This document shows, piece after piece, positions 15,219-21,698 of a DNA stretch of 25,978 nt; position 1 is the first letter of the stretch, and each line of letters begins with the position of its first letter. The position numbers were made by a program, and so were the translations under genes. The DNA comes from CAYUIS01 sp964444825 (GTDB taxonomy: Bacteria > Chloroflexota > Anaerolineae > B4-G1): contig CAYUIS010000066.1 of NCBI GenBank assembly GCA_964444825.1, positions 1 through 25,978 of the forward strand, given 5' to 3'. The notes beneath the pieces are model-generated. The model did no database searches, was not told the origin of the DNA, and saw only the letters and a program-made list of their open reading frames with translations.

Positions 15219-16037
15219 TTACCCCCGCAATAGCTCGGGTATCAGGGTTTCCACGTAGAACTCGGCTATTCTCCCCACCGACACCAATGGGTCTTGTGCG
15301 CCCTCGCTTTTCGATGAGAGCATCACCGCCAGCGTGCTTTGCCATTCCTCTCCCCGACCCTTGGCCACGTCCGACAGTACGCCGCATTCCGTGCTCCTGA
15401 TGCCCACGGCGCGGCTGACGGCAAAGAGGTGGGAGGAATCGCAGTTCACGATATCACAACCCCTCTCCTTGGCGTATTCCAGGTCCTGGTCATACTCCCG
15501 ATAGATCGCGTCGGTCGTCATTGCTTGCACACCCATCATTTCCGGTAGGCCCGCTAACTCTACCATTTCCCTGATCTTGAGGTTCAAGGAAACGTCGGAT
15601 GGGATCAGCTTGTCGTCTGTATAATGGGGCGTTGTCCCATCCAACGCCAAAGCCCTCTCGACGATGTAGAAATCCCCCAGCTTTTGATCCCCTGTTCCCA
15701 ACCCCCCGGCCAGACCGTATGCAAGCACGGTTTCGATCCCGTAATAGGCCAGTTCTTCTATCGTCGCCGAGGATACCGGTCCCCCGTACACGTGAGCCAT
15801 CGAGAGGAACTCGATACCGTCGTGCGTGCAGATTTGCACGCTGGCCGGCGGAACGTGGATAAAGTACTGGTCGCTCGTGTCGCGAGGACTGCACCTGTCC
15901 AGGCTTTGTGGTCGCGGGCAGTAACCGACGAGCGCCACCGTGATGGGCTTGAAGACGTCCTGGCCGAACCGGCGGCCCACCAGGCTCGCCGGCGTCAGAT
16001 GGGGTGTGGCCTTGGGTGCAACTGGTTCAGGGTTCAT
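15219..16037 (-). CDS. Nucleoside phosphorylase-like protein with altered ribose motif
   Basis: A 272-residue protein of the PNP/UDP nucleoside phosphorylase fold. Recognisable parts are YGGPVSSATIEEL (84-96), the glycine turn YGLAGGLG (107-114), TTDAIYRE (174-181) and DIVNCDSSHLFAVS (195-208). In classical uridine and purine phosphorylases this last segment has a Met-Glu pair that holds the ribose; here it reads Cys-Asp. A clear SD (GGGAGG) precedes the ATG at 16037. Either the substrate differs or catalysis is changed, so the label is kept at fold level. It lies between the GyrI-like gene (51 nt) and the phosphatase gene, from which palindromic copy C separates it. Confidence 0.85.
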   Translation of the reverse strand: MNPEPVAPKATPHLTPASLVGRRFGQDVFKPITVALVGYCPRPQSLDRCSPRDTSDQYFIHVPPASVQICTHDGIEFLSMAHVYGGPVSSATIEELAYYGIETVLAYGLAGGLGTGDQKLGDFYIVERALALDGTTPHYTDDKLIPSDVSLNLKIREMVELAGLPEMMGVQAMTTDAIYREYDQDLEYAKERGCDIVNCDSSHLFAVSRAVGIRSTECGVLSDVAKGRGEEWQSTLAVMLSSKSEGAQDPLVSVGRIAEFYVETLIPELLRG

Positions 16038-16083
16038 CGGCGTATCCTCCCGCTATCGGCCGCACAAGGTGCGAGCGTTGATC

Positions 16084-16151
16084 AGAAACCAGGTTTTTCG
16101 TGTAAGCGAAGCGACAAAACCTGGTTTCTCTGAAAGTGTCAGATGGCCAGA
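16084..16151. repeat. Palindromic intergenic element, copy C
   Basis: Perfect 14-bp arms (16084-16097 and 16116-16129), an 18-nt loop containing AAGCGAAGCGAC, and a right flank (GAAAGTGTCAGATGGCCAGA) shared with copy A. It ends on the base next to the stop codon of the phosphatase gene (16152). Confidence 0.9.
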
Positions 16152-16925
16152 TCAAGCGTCATCAAGCGTGATCGTTTCCCGCAGGTGGGATATGTCTCCC
16201 CAGGTATTCAAGCGCCAGGATTCGCCACACACAGAAAAGCTGTTGATGGCGGCGTTGAACAGCGAGAAGCGGCGGGGCTCACTCAGCGGAATGGAAAGCG
16301 TGTGGTAGAACAGGCCCATGAGCACGCCGCCGTGGGCGACGATCAGTATCCTTCCGCCGGGATGCCGTGCTGCCAACTCCGCGCAACAGACAACGCTACG
16401 TTCGAGCCTTTGCCGGGCGCTTTCCCCGCCAGGCAACACATAGTCTGGGTCACCTGAGTCAAAGGCAACAAATTCCTCCGGGTACTGGTCGCGGAACTCG
16501 CTCTTTGTCTTTCCCTGCATCAGGCCCAGATGCCTCTCCCTGAGGCGGCGGTCGATGGTCACGCTCAGATCGAGTTGGGCGCCGATGATGGCCGCTGTCT
16601 GCGCAGCGCGGCCCAGGTCGCTGGAATAGATGACTTCGATGCCCCGCCCGATCAGGCTGCCCGCCAGCGCGTGCGCCTGTTCGATGCCGGTCTGCGTCAG
16701 CGGGCTATCGAGATGGCCCTGTTGTCTGCCGATGAGGTTCCATTCCGTCTCTCCGTGCCGTACTGCAAACAGGATTGTTGTCTTGGTGTTGTTCATTACG
16801 CTAAATGGGTACACCCTTTCCCGGGCCGAGCTTGGGTCCAGGTCCAGCCAGGGGCGCGAGTACTCTACATTCGACCGTGCCAGCTCTTCCCACTGTGCCT
16901 TGTTGTGTCGTGCGAGTTCATCCAT
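16152..16925 (-). CDS. Histidine phosphatase with a methyltransferase-derived N-terminus (chimera)
   Basis: A 257-residue product in two parts. Residues 44-257 are a complete phosphoglycerate-mutase-type histidine phosphatase: RHGETEWN (catalytic H57), SSDLGRAAQTA, the acid region RRLRERHLG and IVAHGGV. Residues 1-43 (MDELARHNKAQWEELARSN, then YSRPWLDLDPSSARERV) look like the start of a class I SAM methyltransferase, cut off before its SAM-binding glycine motif. AGGAG lies 9 nt before the ATG at 16925, whereas the ATG at 16796, the natural phosphatase start, has no SD. Translation therefore probably starts on the methyltransferase remnant. Phosphatase substrate unknown (alpha-ribazole phosphate and phosphosugars are typical). 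It lies 20 nt after the second CPBP gene. Confidence 0.85.
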   Translation of the reverse strand: MDELARHNKAQWEELARSNVEYSRPWLDLDPSSARERVYPFSVMNNTKTTILFAVRHGETEWNLIGRQQGHLDSPLTQTGIEQAHALAGSLIGRGIEVIYSSDLGRAAQTAAIIGAQLDLSVTIDRRLRERHLGLMQGKTKSEFRDQYPEEFVAFDSGDPDYVLPGGESARQRLERSVVCCAELAARHPGGRILIVAHGGVLMGLFYHTLSIPLSEPRRFSLFNAAINSFSVCGESWRLNTWGDISHLRETITLDDA

Positions 16926-16945
16926 TGTCAAGTCTCCTCCGGTCC

Positions 16946-17989
16946 TCACTGGAGCCACAGTCCCTGATTCAAGAGGTAGACCGCCACGAACTTGCAGAGA
17001 TCCAGCCAAAAATGAAAGCCTATCGCCGTCTCCAATCCACGCCGGAGCCACAGACAAGAGACCGGTAGGACGAACAACGTGCCGGTCATCAGCGTGCTGA
17101 ATATCGCCTCCACGCCTCCCGGCGTGTGCAGGTAGGCGAACCAGTAGGCCGTAACGACCACGGCAACGGTAAGGGCCGTTCGCGCTCGGGCCACCCGGGA
17201 AAAGATCACAAACAGCAACGGAATCAACAGCACCCGGCCCCACGCCTCCTCGGCAATGCCGGGCTGGATCGCCACCAACGGCTGCCACCAGCGCTGCACC
17301 CAACTCTCCCCGCTCGCTGCACCCAGCAGCACCAGGCCCAGCGTCCAGGGCATGGCGATCAGTATCCCTCGGACAAAACCCCGCAGAGCTGGCGCCGCCC
17401 CCTCTGTCACCACCAAGCTGCGCCCTAAACCTGCCTGCAGCAACCCCGTGTGGCGGAGCAGACCCCAACCGGCCAGCAGACCCGACCCAACCAGCGCCAC
17501 CTGCAATCCGGCCCAGGTCAACGGGGAGAAGGTCACCCAGCGTGCGCCCAGCCCGGCGACGCCGGCGACCAGCGCCAACAGCAGCGCGTAAACCACCTCC
17601 TGCCGGCTCAACTGTGGACGCCACAGGCCGAGCACGGCCAGGCCGATCACTGGCAGTCCGAACAGCAGCGGCGGTCCAACGAGAGTGCGCAGCGAAAAGA
17701 GCACGCCCGCCGCCACTACCACGAGTAGGGCAAACCTGCCCCGCCGGGTGCGGGCCGACCCGGCCGGCACATCTGGAACCACGCCAGCCAGCCACCAGAG
17801 CAAAGCGGCCGTGCAGGCGAGCAACGCCAGCAAGGTGGGTAGGGTCGCCTGCGAGTCAAAGCTGTGCTGCCCTTGCAGCACCTGCCATCCCAGTCCGGCC
17901 GTGCTCAGACCCCAGACACCAAAAAAGATGGGTCCCTTTTGTGTTTCCAGGCGCTTGATCAACGGTGAGCGCTCCTTGTGATCATTCAT
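16946..17989 (-). CDS. CPBP-family membrane protein (second copy, EEAWGR variant)
   Basis: A 347-residue polytopic protein with about ten helices. CPBP-type catalytic residues are recognisable: EEAWGR (E247, E248, R252) in place of EExxFR, H288 in WFAYLHTP and H326 in AIGFHFWLDL. It is longer than the CPBP protein at 13.2-14.1 kb and only distantly similar, so the two are not a recent duplication. Its start overlaps the stop of the DUF1349 gene by 8 nt (ATGAATGA), so it is probably translated by coupling. A membrane protease is the family expectation; the variant motif lowers certainty. Confidence 0.82.
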   Translation of the reverse strand: MNDHKERSPLIKRLETQKGPIFFGVWGLSTAGLGWQVLQGQHSFDSQATLPTLLALLACTAALLWWLAGVVPDVPAGSARTRRGRFALLVVVAAGVLFSLRTLVGPPLLFGLPVIGLAVLGLWRPQLSRQEVVYALLLALVAGVAGLGARWVTFSPLTWAGLQVALVGSGLLAGWGLLRHTGLLQAGLGRSLVVTEGAAPALRGFVRGILIAMPWTLGLVLLGAASGESWVQRWWQPLVAIQPGIAEEAWGRVLLIPLLFVIFSRVARARTALTVAVVVTAYWFAYLHTPGGVEAIFSTLMTGTLFVLPVSCLWLRRGLETAIGFHFWLDLCKFVAVYLLNQGLWLQ

Positions 17990-18590
17990 CCCGATGGAAC
18001 CAATCGTTCTCCGAGATCTCGAGCAGGGTGAACCTGCACCAAAAGTCCTTGCCTATCGGGCTGCACGCATACACGCCCGCTTCGAGCAAATCAGGCGCCT
18101 GATGCAGGTGGGTGATACGCAGTTGGCGCCAGTCCTGGCCGTCGTAGGAGCTTTCGAGCAGGAAATCAGGCCCGTTCTTGCTGATCCGATACCACATTTC
18201 CCTGTGGCTCGAGGGGATGTCCTGCGTGGCCCAGTCCGAGAACCCAAGGTTCGTGACGACTGAACCAAGGCGGCTGTATTCCTCACCCTCGTACTCGGTC
18301 GATACCTTGATCCAATTCTCGCTATCGACGCGTACCATCAGCCCGCATTGATCATACTTTTCCTGGGGACGGAACTCCACGTGGGTCTTCAGGGCGAAAT
18401 CGCCCGCGAGCCGTGTCAGGAGGCAATGCCCATCGTCCCGTTGAAAGCCATAGTGGGTTTTCTGCCAGAAATCGGTCCTCTCGTCCGTGAGGATCTCCAA
18501 TCCATTGCCAAGTTGGACCTTCGCCGGTTCGTTGAACCAGTGGAAGGTGCTTGGTAAGGATGGTTGTAGGAATCGTTCTACGAGTTGCAT
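17982..18590 (-). CDS. DUF1349 family protein (concanavalin-like fold)
   Basis: A 202-residue soluble protein matching DUF1349: TDFWQKTHYGFQRDDGHCL near residue 40, then KYDQCGLMVRVDSENWIKVSTEY and a terminal GVYACSPIGKDFWCRFT. These proteins have a jelly-roll lectin/glucanase-like fold, and carbohydrate binding is presumed. No signal peptide, so cytoplasmic. The ATG at 18590 has only a weak SD (AAAGGG, about 10 nt upstream). It lies 27 nt downstream of the Gfo/Idh/MocA gene and overlaps the CPBP gene, suggesting one transcript from 19.6 to about 16.1 kb. Confidence 0.9.
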   Translation of the reverse strand: MQLVERFLQPSLPSTFHWFNEPAKVQLGNGLEILTDERTDFWQKTHYGFQRDDGHCLLTRLAGDFALKTHVEFRPQEKYDQCGLMVRVDSENWIKVSTEYEGEEYSRLGSVVTNLGFSDWATQDIPSSHREMWYRISKNGPDFLLESSYDGQDWRQLRITHLHQAPDLLEAGVYACSPIGKDFWCRFTLLEISENDWFHRDE

Positions 18591-18617
18591 AGTATCAACC
18601 CTTTTCTGACCAATCTG

Positions 18618-19580
18618 TCATATCTCGATTCGTCGTCCATCCCGCTCCAGGGACCGCTTGGCAGCCAAAGCGACACGCAAAGAGCCACAGGCCGTGTCTA
18701 TGCTGAGCAGGGTGGAGTCTGCTTTTCCTTGCACACAGTCAACAAAATACCTGCACTCAGCCTCGTACGGGTCATAGCCTGGTACTGTTAGGACCGTGGG
18801 CGCTCTCTTTTTGGGATACACCTTAACCTCGCTGACCGGAGCGTCGCCTCCCCAGTACCAGCTCAGGTCAATGGCGCCATCCTCACACACGACCCGCAGA
18901 CTCGTGCTGAAGGGGAAACTTGGGGGCATGATACCACATCCCTCTATCAGGGCGCTGGTATCCGCATACTCCAGAGCGACGAACACGTGTTCCCATCCTC
19001 GCTCCCGATCCCCGAGCGCGCGACCGGTCACCGCGAGTGGTTCTCCCAACAGCCAATAGACGTAATCTATGTCGTGGAGCATCAGATCCAGGATGAAATT
19101 CTCGTCCCAGCCGTTCCCCCAGACCGGCGCGGTGCGGCGATTGGCGAACAGGACCCTCGGTTTGCCCAGATGGCCTGCCTCTATATAGTCGTGAACGGCC
19201 TTATAGTCGCTGACAAAGCGGCCAAAAAGGGCGACCAACAGCAATTTCCCACAGGAAGCGGCCGTCTGGGACATCTGCTCTGCCTCTGCAAGCGTGTACG
19301 CGACCGGCGTCTCACACAGCACGTGTTTGCCCTGTGAGAGGGCGGCTATCACGTATTGAGAATGGACACTGGTAGGGCAGCAGACGTCTATGGCATCAAC
19401 GGTCGGGTTGTTGATCAGTTCATGCGGATCGGTATAACCCGGAATACCAAGTGTATGGGCAACCTCTTTGGTTTTCTGCTCGTCTCTGCCGACGATCCCC
19501 ACGACCTCTGCATCAGGAAATGAGCAAAAGATCTCGCCGTGCCGTCTCCCGAAACCGGTGCCTAGTATGCCGATACGCAA
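18618..19580 (-). CDS. Gfo/Idh/MocA family oxidoreductase
   Basis: A 320-residue NAD(P)-dependent dehydrogenase-like protein. The Rossmann motif is GILGTGFG (4-11) and the second-domain motif is MLHDIDYVYWLLG (H169, D170). The EKP motif of the family reads ETP here (CETPVA, E90-T91-P92), so the lysine that normally positions substrate and cofactor is missing. Some family branches share this and may catalyse other chemistry. The start is a TTG at 19580, supported by AAGGAG six nt upstream; no ATG fits. It is first in a likely operon with DUF1349, the second CPBP protein and the chimeric phosphatase. A sugar or inositol substrate is the usual expectation and pairs plausibly with the lectin-like DUF1349. 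Confidence 0.9.
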   Translation of the reverse strand: MRIGILGTGFGRRHGEIFCSFPDAEVVGIVGRDEQKTKEVAHTLGIPGYTDPHELINNPTVDAIDVCCPTSVHSQYVIAALSQGKHVLCETPVAYTLAEAEQMSQTAASCGKLLLVALFGRFVSDYKAVHDYIEAGHLGKPRVLFANRRTAPVWGNGWDENFILDLMLHDIDYVYWLLGEPLAVTGRALGDRERGWEHVFVALEYADTSALIEGCGIMPPSFPFSTSLRVVCEDGAIDLSWYWGGDAPVSEVKVYPKKRAPTVLTVPGYDPYEAECRYFVDCVQGKADSTLLSIDTACGSLRVALAAKRSLERDGRRIEI

Positions 19581-19609
19581 ATGCGACTCCTTATCCTCTC
19601 AGACCGGTC

Positions 19610-19623
19610 AGGTCAATTGACCT
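19610..19623. promoter_or_regulatory. Perfect 14-bp palindrome, operator candidate
   Basis: AGGTCAATTGACCT lies 30 nt upstream of the TTG start of the Gfo/Idh/MocA gene, inside its presumed leader. Size and symmetry fit a dimeric regulator such as GntR or LacI type, but no matching regulator gene is adjacent. Confidence 0.4.
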
Positions 19624-19708
19624 TCTCTATGGATACGTTTGTCTTCGCCTGGGGTTTCCTCGGCGTCATCTCCCAGAGTGGGCCCACATCGGGCGACCAT
19701 TGCCACCG

Positions 19709-19736
19709 AGTATACTCGATCTGTGCAACTCAGCAA
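19709..19736 (-). promoter_or_regulatory. Promoter candidate for the oxidoreductase operon
   Basis: On the minus strand TTGCTG (19736-19731) and TATACT (19714-19709) are 16 nt apart. The -10 box lies inside the 12-bp palindrome CGAGTATACTCG (19707-19718), a layout expected of a repressed promoter. Confidence 0.4.
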
Positions 19737-19890
19737 ATCCGCAACCCCGCACATCGCCCGATCGCTGGAGAATTACCGGTGATTGGCCTTTGTCTCACCG
19801 CGGAGCGGAATGCGGCCATCCTGAACGCTCTGATGCGAGCAGGGATGCTCGCGGTCCGAAACACCCGTGAGTTAACCAGGAGAATCGACC

Positions 19891-19919
19891 TTGACAGGAT
19901 GTAACAAATATGTTATAAT
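19891..19919 (+). promoter_or_regulatory. Consensus sigma-70 promoter of the membrane protein/XRE cassette
   Basis: TTGACA (19891-19896) and TATAAT (19914-19919) are both perfect, with the optimal 17-nt spacer. Transcription should start near 19926, about 70 nt before the first gene. It is the strongest promoter visible in the window. Confidence 0.9.
19902..19915. promoter_or_regulatory. Inverted repeat between -35 and -10, XRE operator candidate
   Basis: TAACA-AATA-TGTTA fills the spacer of the consensus promoter and overlaps its -10 box. A protein bound here would block RNA polymerase, which fits autorepression by the XRE protein encoded downstream. A second small palindrome (ACATATATGT) lies further into the leader near 19955. 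Confidence 0.5.
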
Positions 19920-19995
19920 ATGAGTAGTATAGGTTACATAAAGGGAAGTGTACTACATATATGTGGCCCGGTGGGTTTGGAGGGGAGGCAAGAGT

Positions 19996-20448
19996 ATGAT
20001 CTCCGATATTGAGCTTCTGGACCAAAAGAGAATGACATATCTCAAATGGTATCTGGTCGGCTTTGCGGTTTTTATGATTCTGATGCTCACTCGCCACTTC
20101 TTTCGACAGGATGACCTGAACTCGCAGCCCATAGGTGTCGCGGTCTTGGTCGGACTGGTGGTCACTGTGCTGTGGCAGGCGATCTGTTTGATCAGGTCAG
20201 CGCTTTTGGAGAGGGATATTCAGCGAGACCCCCGGCTCGAAGCAGCCCTGAACAACGAACTGGTCAAGTCGTTGATGACACAGTCGTGGGTGGCGGCCTA
20301 TATTGGGTGCGCGGGGATGACGCTGTTCTTTGCAGTCACGTGGTCCTTCTATCCGATCTGTGACCCGGTTACAATCTCCCTGTCCTCTATCGCTGCCGGC
20401 GCCGGTGCTAGCCGGGCCTATTTCTACTTCAGGTACAAGATGTCATGA
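19996..20448 (+). CDS. Four-helix membrane protein paired with an XRE regulator
   Basis: A 150-residue protein with about four hydrophobic segments (approximately 17-36, 46-67, 100-117 and 122-140) and a charged loop after the second. I recognise no catalytic motif. Small membrane proteins of this layout often precede a YozG-like regulator gene, in pairs that behave as signalling or stress cassettes. The ATG at 19996 is preceded by GGGGAGG with 8-nt spacing; the frame is open upstream but has no SD there. The stop overlaps the XRE start (ATGA), so the two are translationally coupled under the consensus promoter. Confidence 0.8.
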   Translation: MISDIELLDQKRMTYLKWYLVGFAVFMILMLTRHFFRQDDLNSQPIGVAVLVGLVVTVLWQAICLIRSALLERDIQRDPRLEAALNNELVKSLMTQSWVAAYIGCAGMTLFFAVTWSFYPICDPVTISLSSIAAGAGASRAYFYFRYKMS

Positions 20449-20675
20449 CATCAAGGCCGCTCAAGAACAGGATAAAGGTGTACAGGGCGATCAATGACTG
20501 GACGCAGGAGGAGCTGGCCCGGCGGGTGAACGTGACGCGCAAGACGATCAACACGGTCGAGAACGGCAAGTACGTGCCATCGGCGTATCTGGCCCTCAAA
20601 ATCGCCAGGGCATTCGGCGTTCCGGTCGAGGAATTGTTCCAGCTTGATGACGACCCTTCCGCAGATTCTCATTGA
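20445..20675 (+). CDS. Small XRE-family transcriptional regulator
   Basis: A 76-residue single-domain Cro/CI-type helix-turn-helix protein. Residues 7-64 read LKNRIKVYRAINDWTQEELA, VNVTRKTINTVENGKYVPS and ALKIARAFGVPVEELFQL, the standard HTH_3 pattern with recognition helix around 31-38. No sensor domain, so regulation probably comes through the membrane partner or by simple autorepression. It starts within the 4-nt overlap with the membrane protein gene. The inverted repeat in the promoter spacer is the likely operator. Confidence 0.95.
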   Translation: MTSRPLKNRIKVYRAINDWTQEELARRVNVTRKTINTVENGKYVPSAYLALKIARAFGVPVEELFQLDDDPSADSH

Positions 20676-20697
20676 GGACCCATTCAGGGCTCCTCAA
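20672..20697. terminator. Hairpin at the end of the XRE gene
   Basis: TTGAGGA (20672-20678) pairs with TCCTCAA (20691-20697), extended by CCC/GGG across a single bulge. It starts in the XRE stop codon. No T-run follows, so it is at best a weak or Rho-type terminator, or an mRNA-stabilising hairpin. Confidence 0.35.
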
Positions 20698-20737
20698 CCT
20701 GCGGGAGGGTAGACAGGATCAAAAAGGGGGATATGCA

Positions 20738-20839
20738 ATGGAAAAGTGGGAGTACAAGAACCTCCAATTCAGGACCGTACCGAGTTTTGGCGCCTGGAGC
20801 AAGATCTCGGAGAACGATCTCGGTGTACTGAGAGGGTAG
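20738..20839 (+). pseudogene. 33-codon DUF4177-like remnant
   Basis: A short frame with a G-rich SD-like stretch (AAAAAGGGGG, 7 nt before the ATG) encodes MEKWEYKNLQF and continues to a TAG at 20837-20839. MEKWEYK is the characteristic start of DUF4177 proteins, which normally run to 50-70 residues and contain a GWELV motif. That second half is missing, and I could not find it in another frame before the convergent NADAR gene. Probably a truncated gene still under the XRE cassette promoter. A genuine 33-residue peptide cannot be excluded. Confidence 0.55.
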
Positions 20840-20915
20840 ATTCACTCGTGCACACGCGGACACCACCGTTCCAGGAGAGAGTGCAGCGCAACGGTCCGGC
20901 GGCTCGCAAGACAGC

Positions 20916-21359
20916 CTACTCTGCTTCCGCCAGTTTTGCTCGAAGCTCCATCAGTATCTGTCCCAGCCTGTTCTGCCCGTGTCCGTCGCCTCCATCCCCC
21001 CAATAGCTATCCCTTGCGGTGTGCTCTACCAGGCGTGCGTCGCCCGTGTCTATCAGGATCCGCCGTATCTTGCTGTGCTGCGTGAACTTGGCCAGCACAG
21101 CTTCTCGCATCACGTCGTCCTTCACCTCTTCCCAATCGGGACGGAGCGGCCTTTTCCGGCTGCGACCCATTCGGGCAGCGATCGTGGGAGATTTCGCAAG
21201 CCGAATGGCCTCTTCGTGTTCGCTCCCTACAAACTTCTGCGCCTGGAAGTAGTGCTCTGAGGTAGGCCACTCCTTCCCCTTGAGTTTGATGGGATAGGGC
21301 GCAAAGTTGGAAAAGCACCCATAGTCCTCGCTGACACGGTAGAACCTGATGACTTCCAT
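20916..21359 (-). CDS. NADAR family protein (YbiA-like N-glycosidase)
   Basis: A 147-residue protein matching NADAR/YbiA: FSNFAPYPI (16-24), WPTSEHYFQAQKF (31-43, with E35), the RPDWEEVKDDVMREAVLAKF middle and a terminal YWGDGGDGHGQNRLGQILM. All the conserved blocks are present, so it is probably active. Known members hydrolyse N-glycosidic bonds of damaged riboflavin intermediates or remove ADP-ribose from nucleic acid bases. The ATG at 21359 lies 3 nt after the stop of the small membrane gene, so it is probably co-translated with it. It converges on the plus-strand XRE cassette. Confidence 0.94.
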   Translation of the reverse strand: MEVIRFYRVSEDYGCFSNFAPYPIKLKGKEWPTSEHYFQAQKFVGSEHEEAIRLAKSPTIAARMGRSRKRPLRPDWEEVKDDVMREAVLAKFTQHSKIRRILIDTGDARLVEHTARDSYWGDGGDGHGQNRLGQILMELRAKLAEAE

Positions 21360-21362
21360 TCT

Positions 21363-21698
21363 CTACTGCCACCCTCTCAACAGGAAGAGCCTTCGGTAAA
21401 TAGTCATTCCATACAGCAAGGCCAAGAACCCCACCAGGATTACGATCACCCGGAGCAGGCGTGGGCCGGATCCCGTATCCCTCCACTCCCTCCTTGTGAC
21501 AAAGAGCAGAACGACGCCCGTGGCTACAAACCCCAGTATCCAGGCGAGGTAATCGTACCCCATGACCCATCGTTCCGTCCTGAGCCATTGGTACGTGAGA
21601 AAAGCACTGGCTATCAAGGACAGTATACCTGTGCCTGCGGCAACCTGCATCACAGAACGCCGGGTGGAACGCTTGGGGGTCGATGGCTCATCGCTCAA
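21363..21698 (-). CDS. Small three-helix membrane protein, unknown
   Basis: A 111-residue protein with a polar N-terminus and hydrophobic segments at about 18-36, 47-66 and 78-97, ending in RRLFLLRGWQ. No family recognised. The start is uncertain. I use a TTG at 21698 (AAGGTG upstream), which overlaps the 3' end of the acetyltransferase gene by 11 nt; an ATG at 21650 would give a shorter form. It lies between the GNAT and NADAR genes with almost no spacing, so it is part of the same transcript. Confidence 0.6.
   Translation of the reverse strand: MSDEPSTPKRSTRRSVMQVAAGTGILSLIASAFLTYQWLRTERWVMGYDYLAWILGFVATGVVLLFVTRREWRDTGSGPRLLRVIVILVGFLALLYGMTIYRRLFLLRGWQ

Larger units (their letters stand above)
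19581..19890. other. Intergenic region upstream of the oxidoreductase gene
   Basis: No credible gene; the plus-strand open frames here lack an SD and protein-like sequence. The region holds two perfect palindromes, 19610-19623 and 19707-19718, and a minus-strand promoter candidate. Confidence 0.6.

Noticed and set aside
11774..16151. Palindrome copies as a CRISPR array
   Set aside because: The copies are kilobases apart with genes between them, not regularly spaced repeats with short spacers, and no cas gene is present.
16926..17795. Very long N-terminal extension of the phosphatase frame
   Set aside because: It overlaps the second CPBP gene in another frame on the same strand and is Gly/Arg-rich; the ATG at 16925 has a proper SD.
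19581..19904. 107-codon plus-strand open frame upstream of the XRE cassette
   Set aside because: No SD and no recognisable sequence; it covers the oxidoreductase leader and palindromes.
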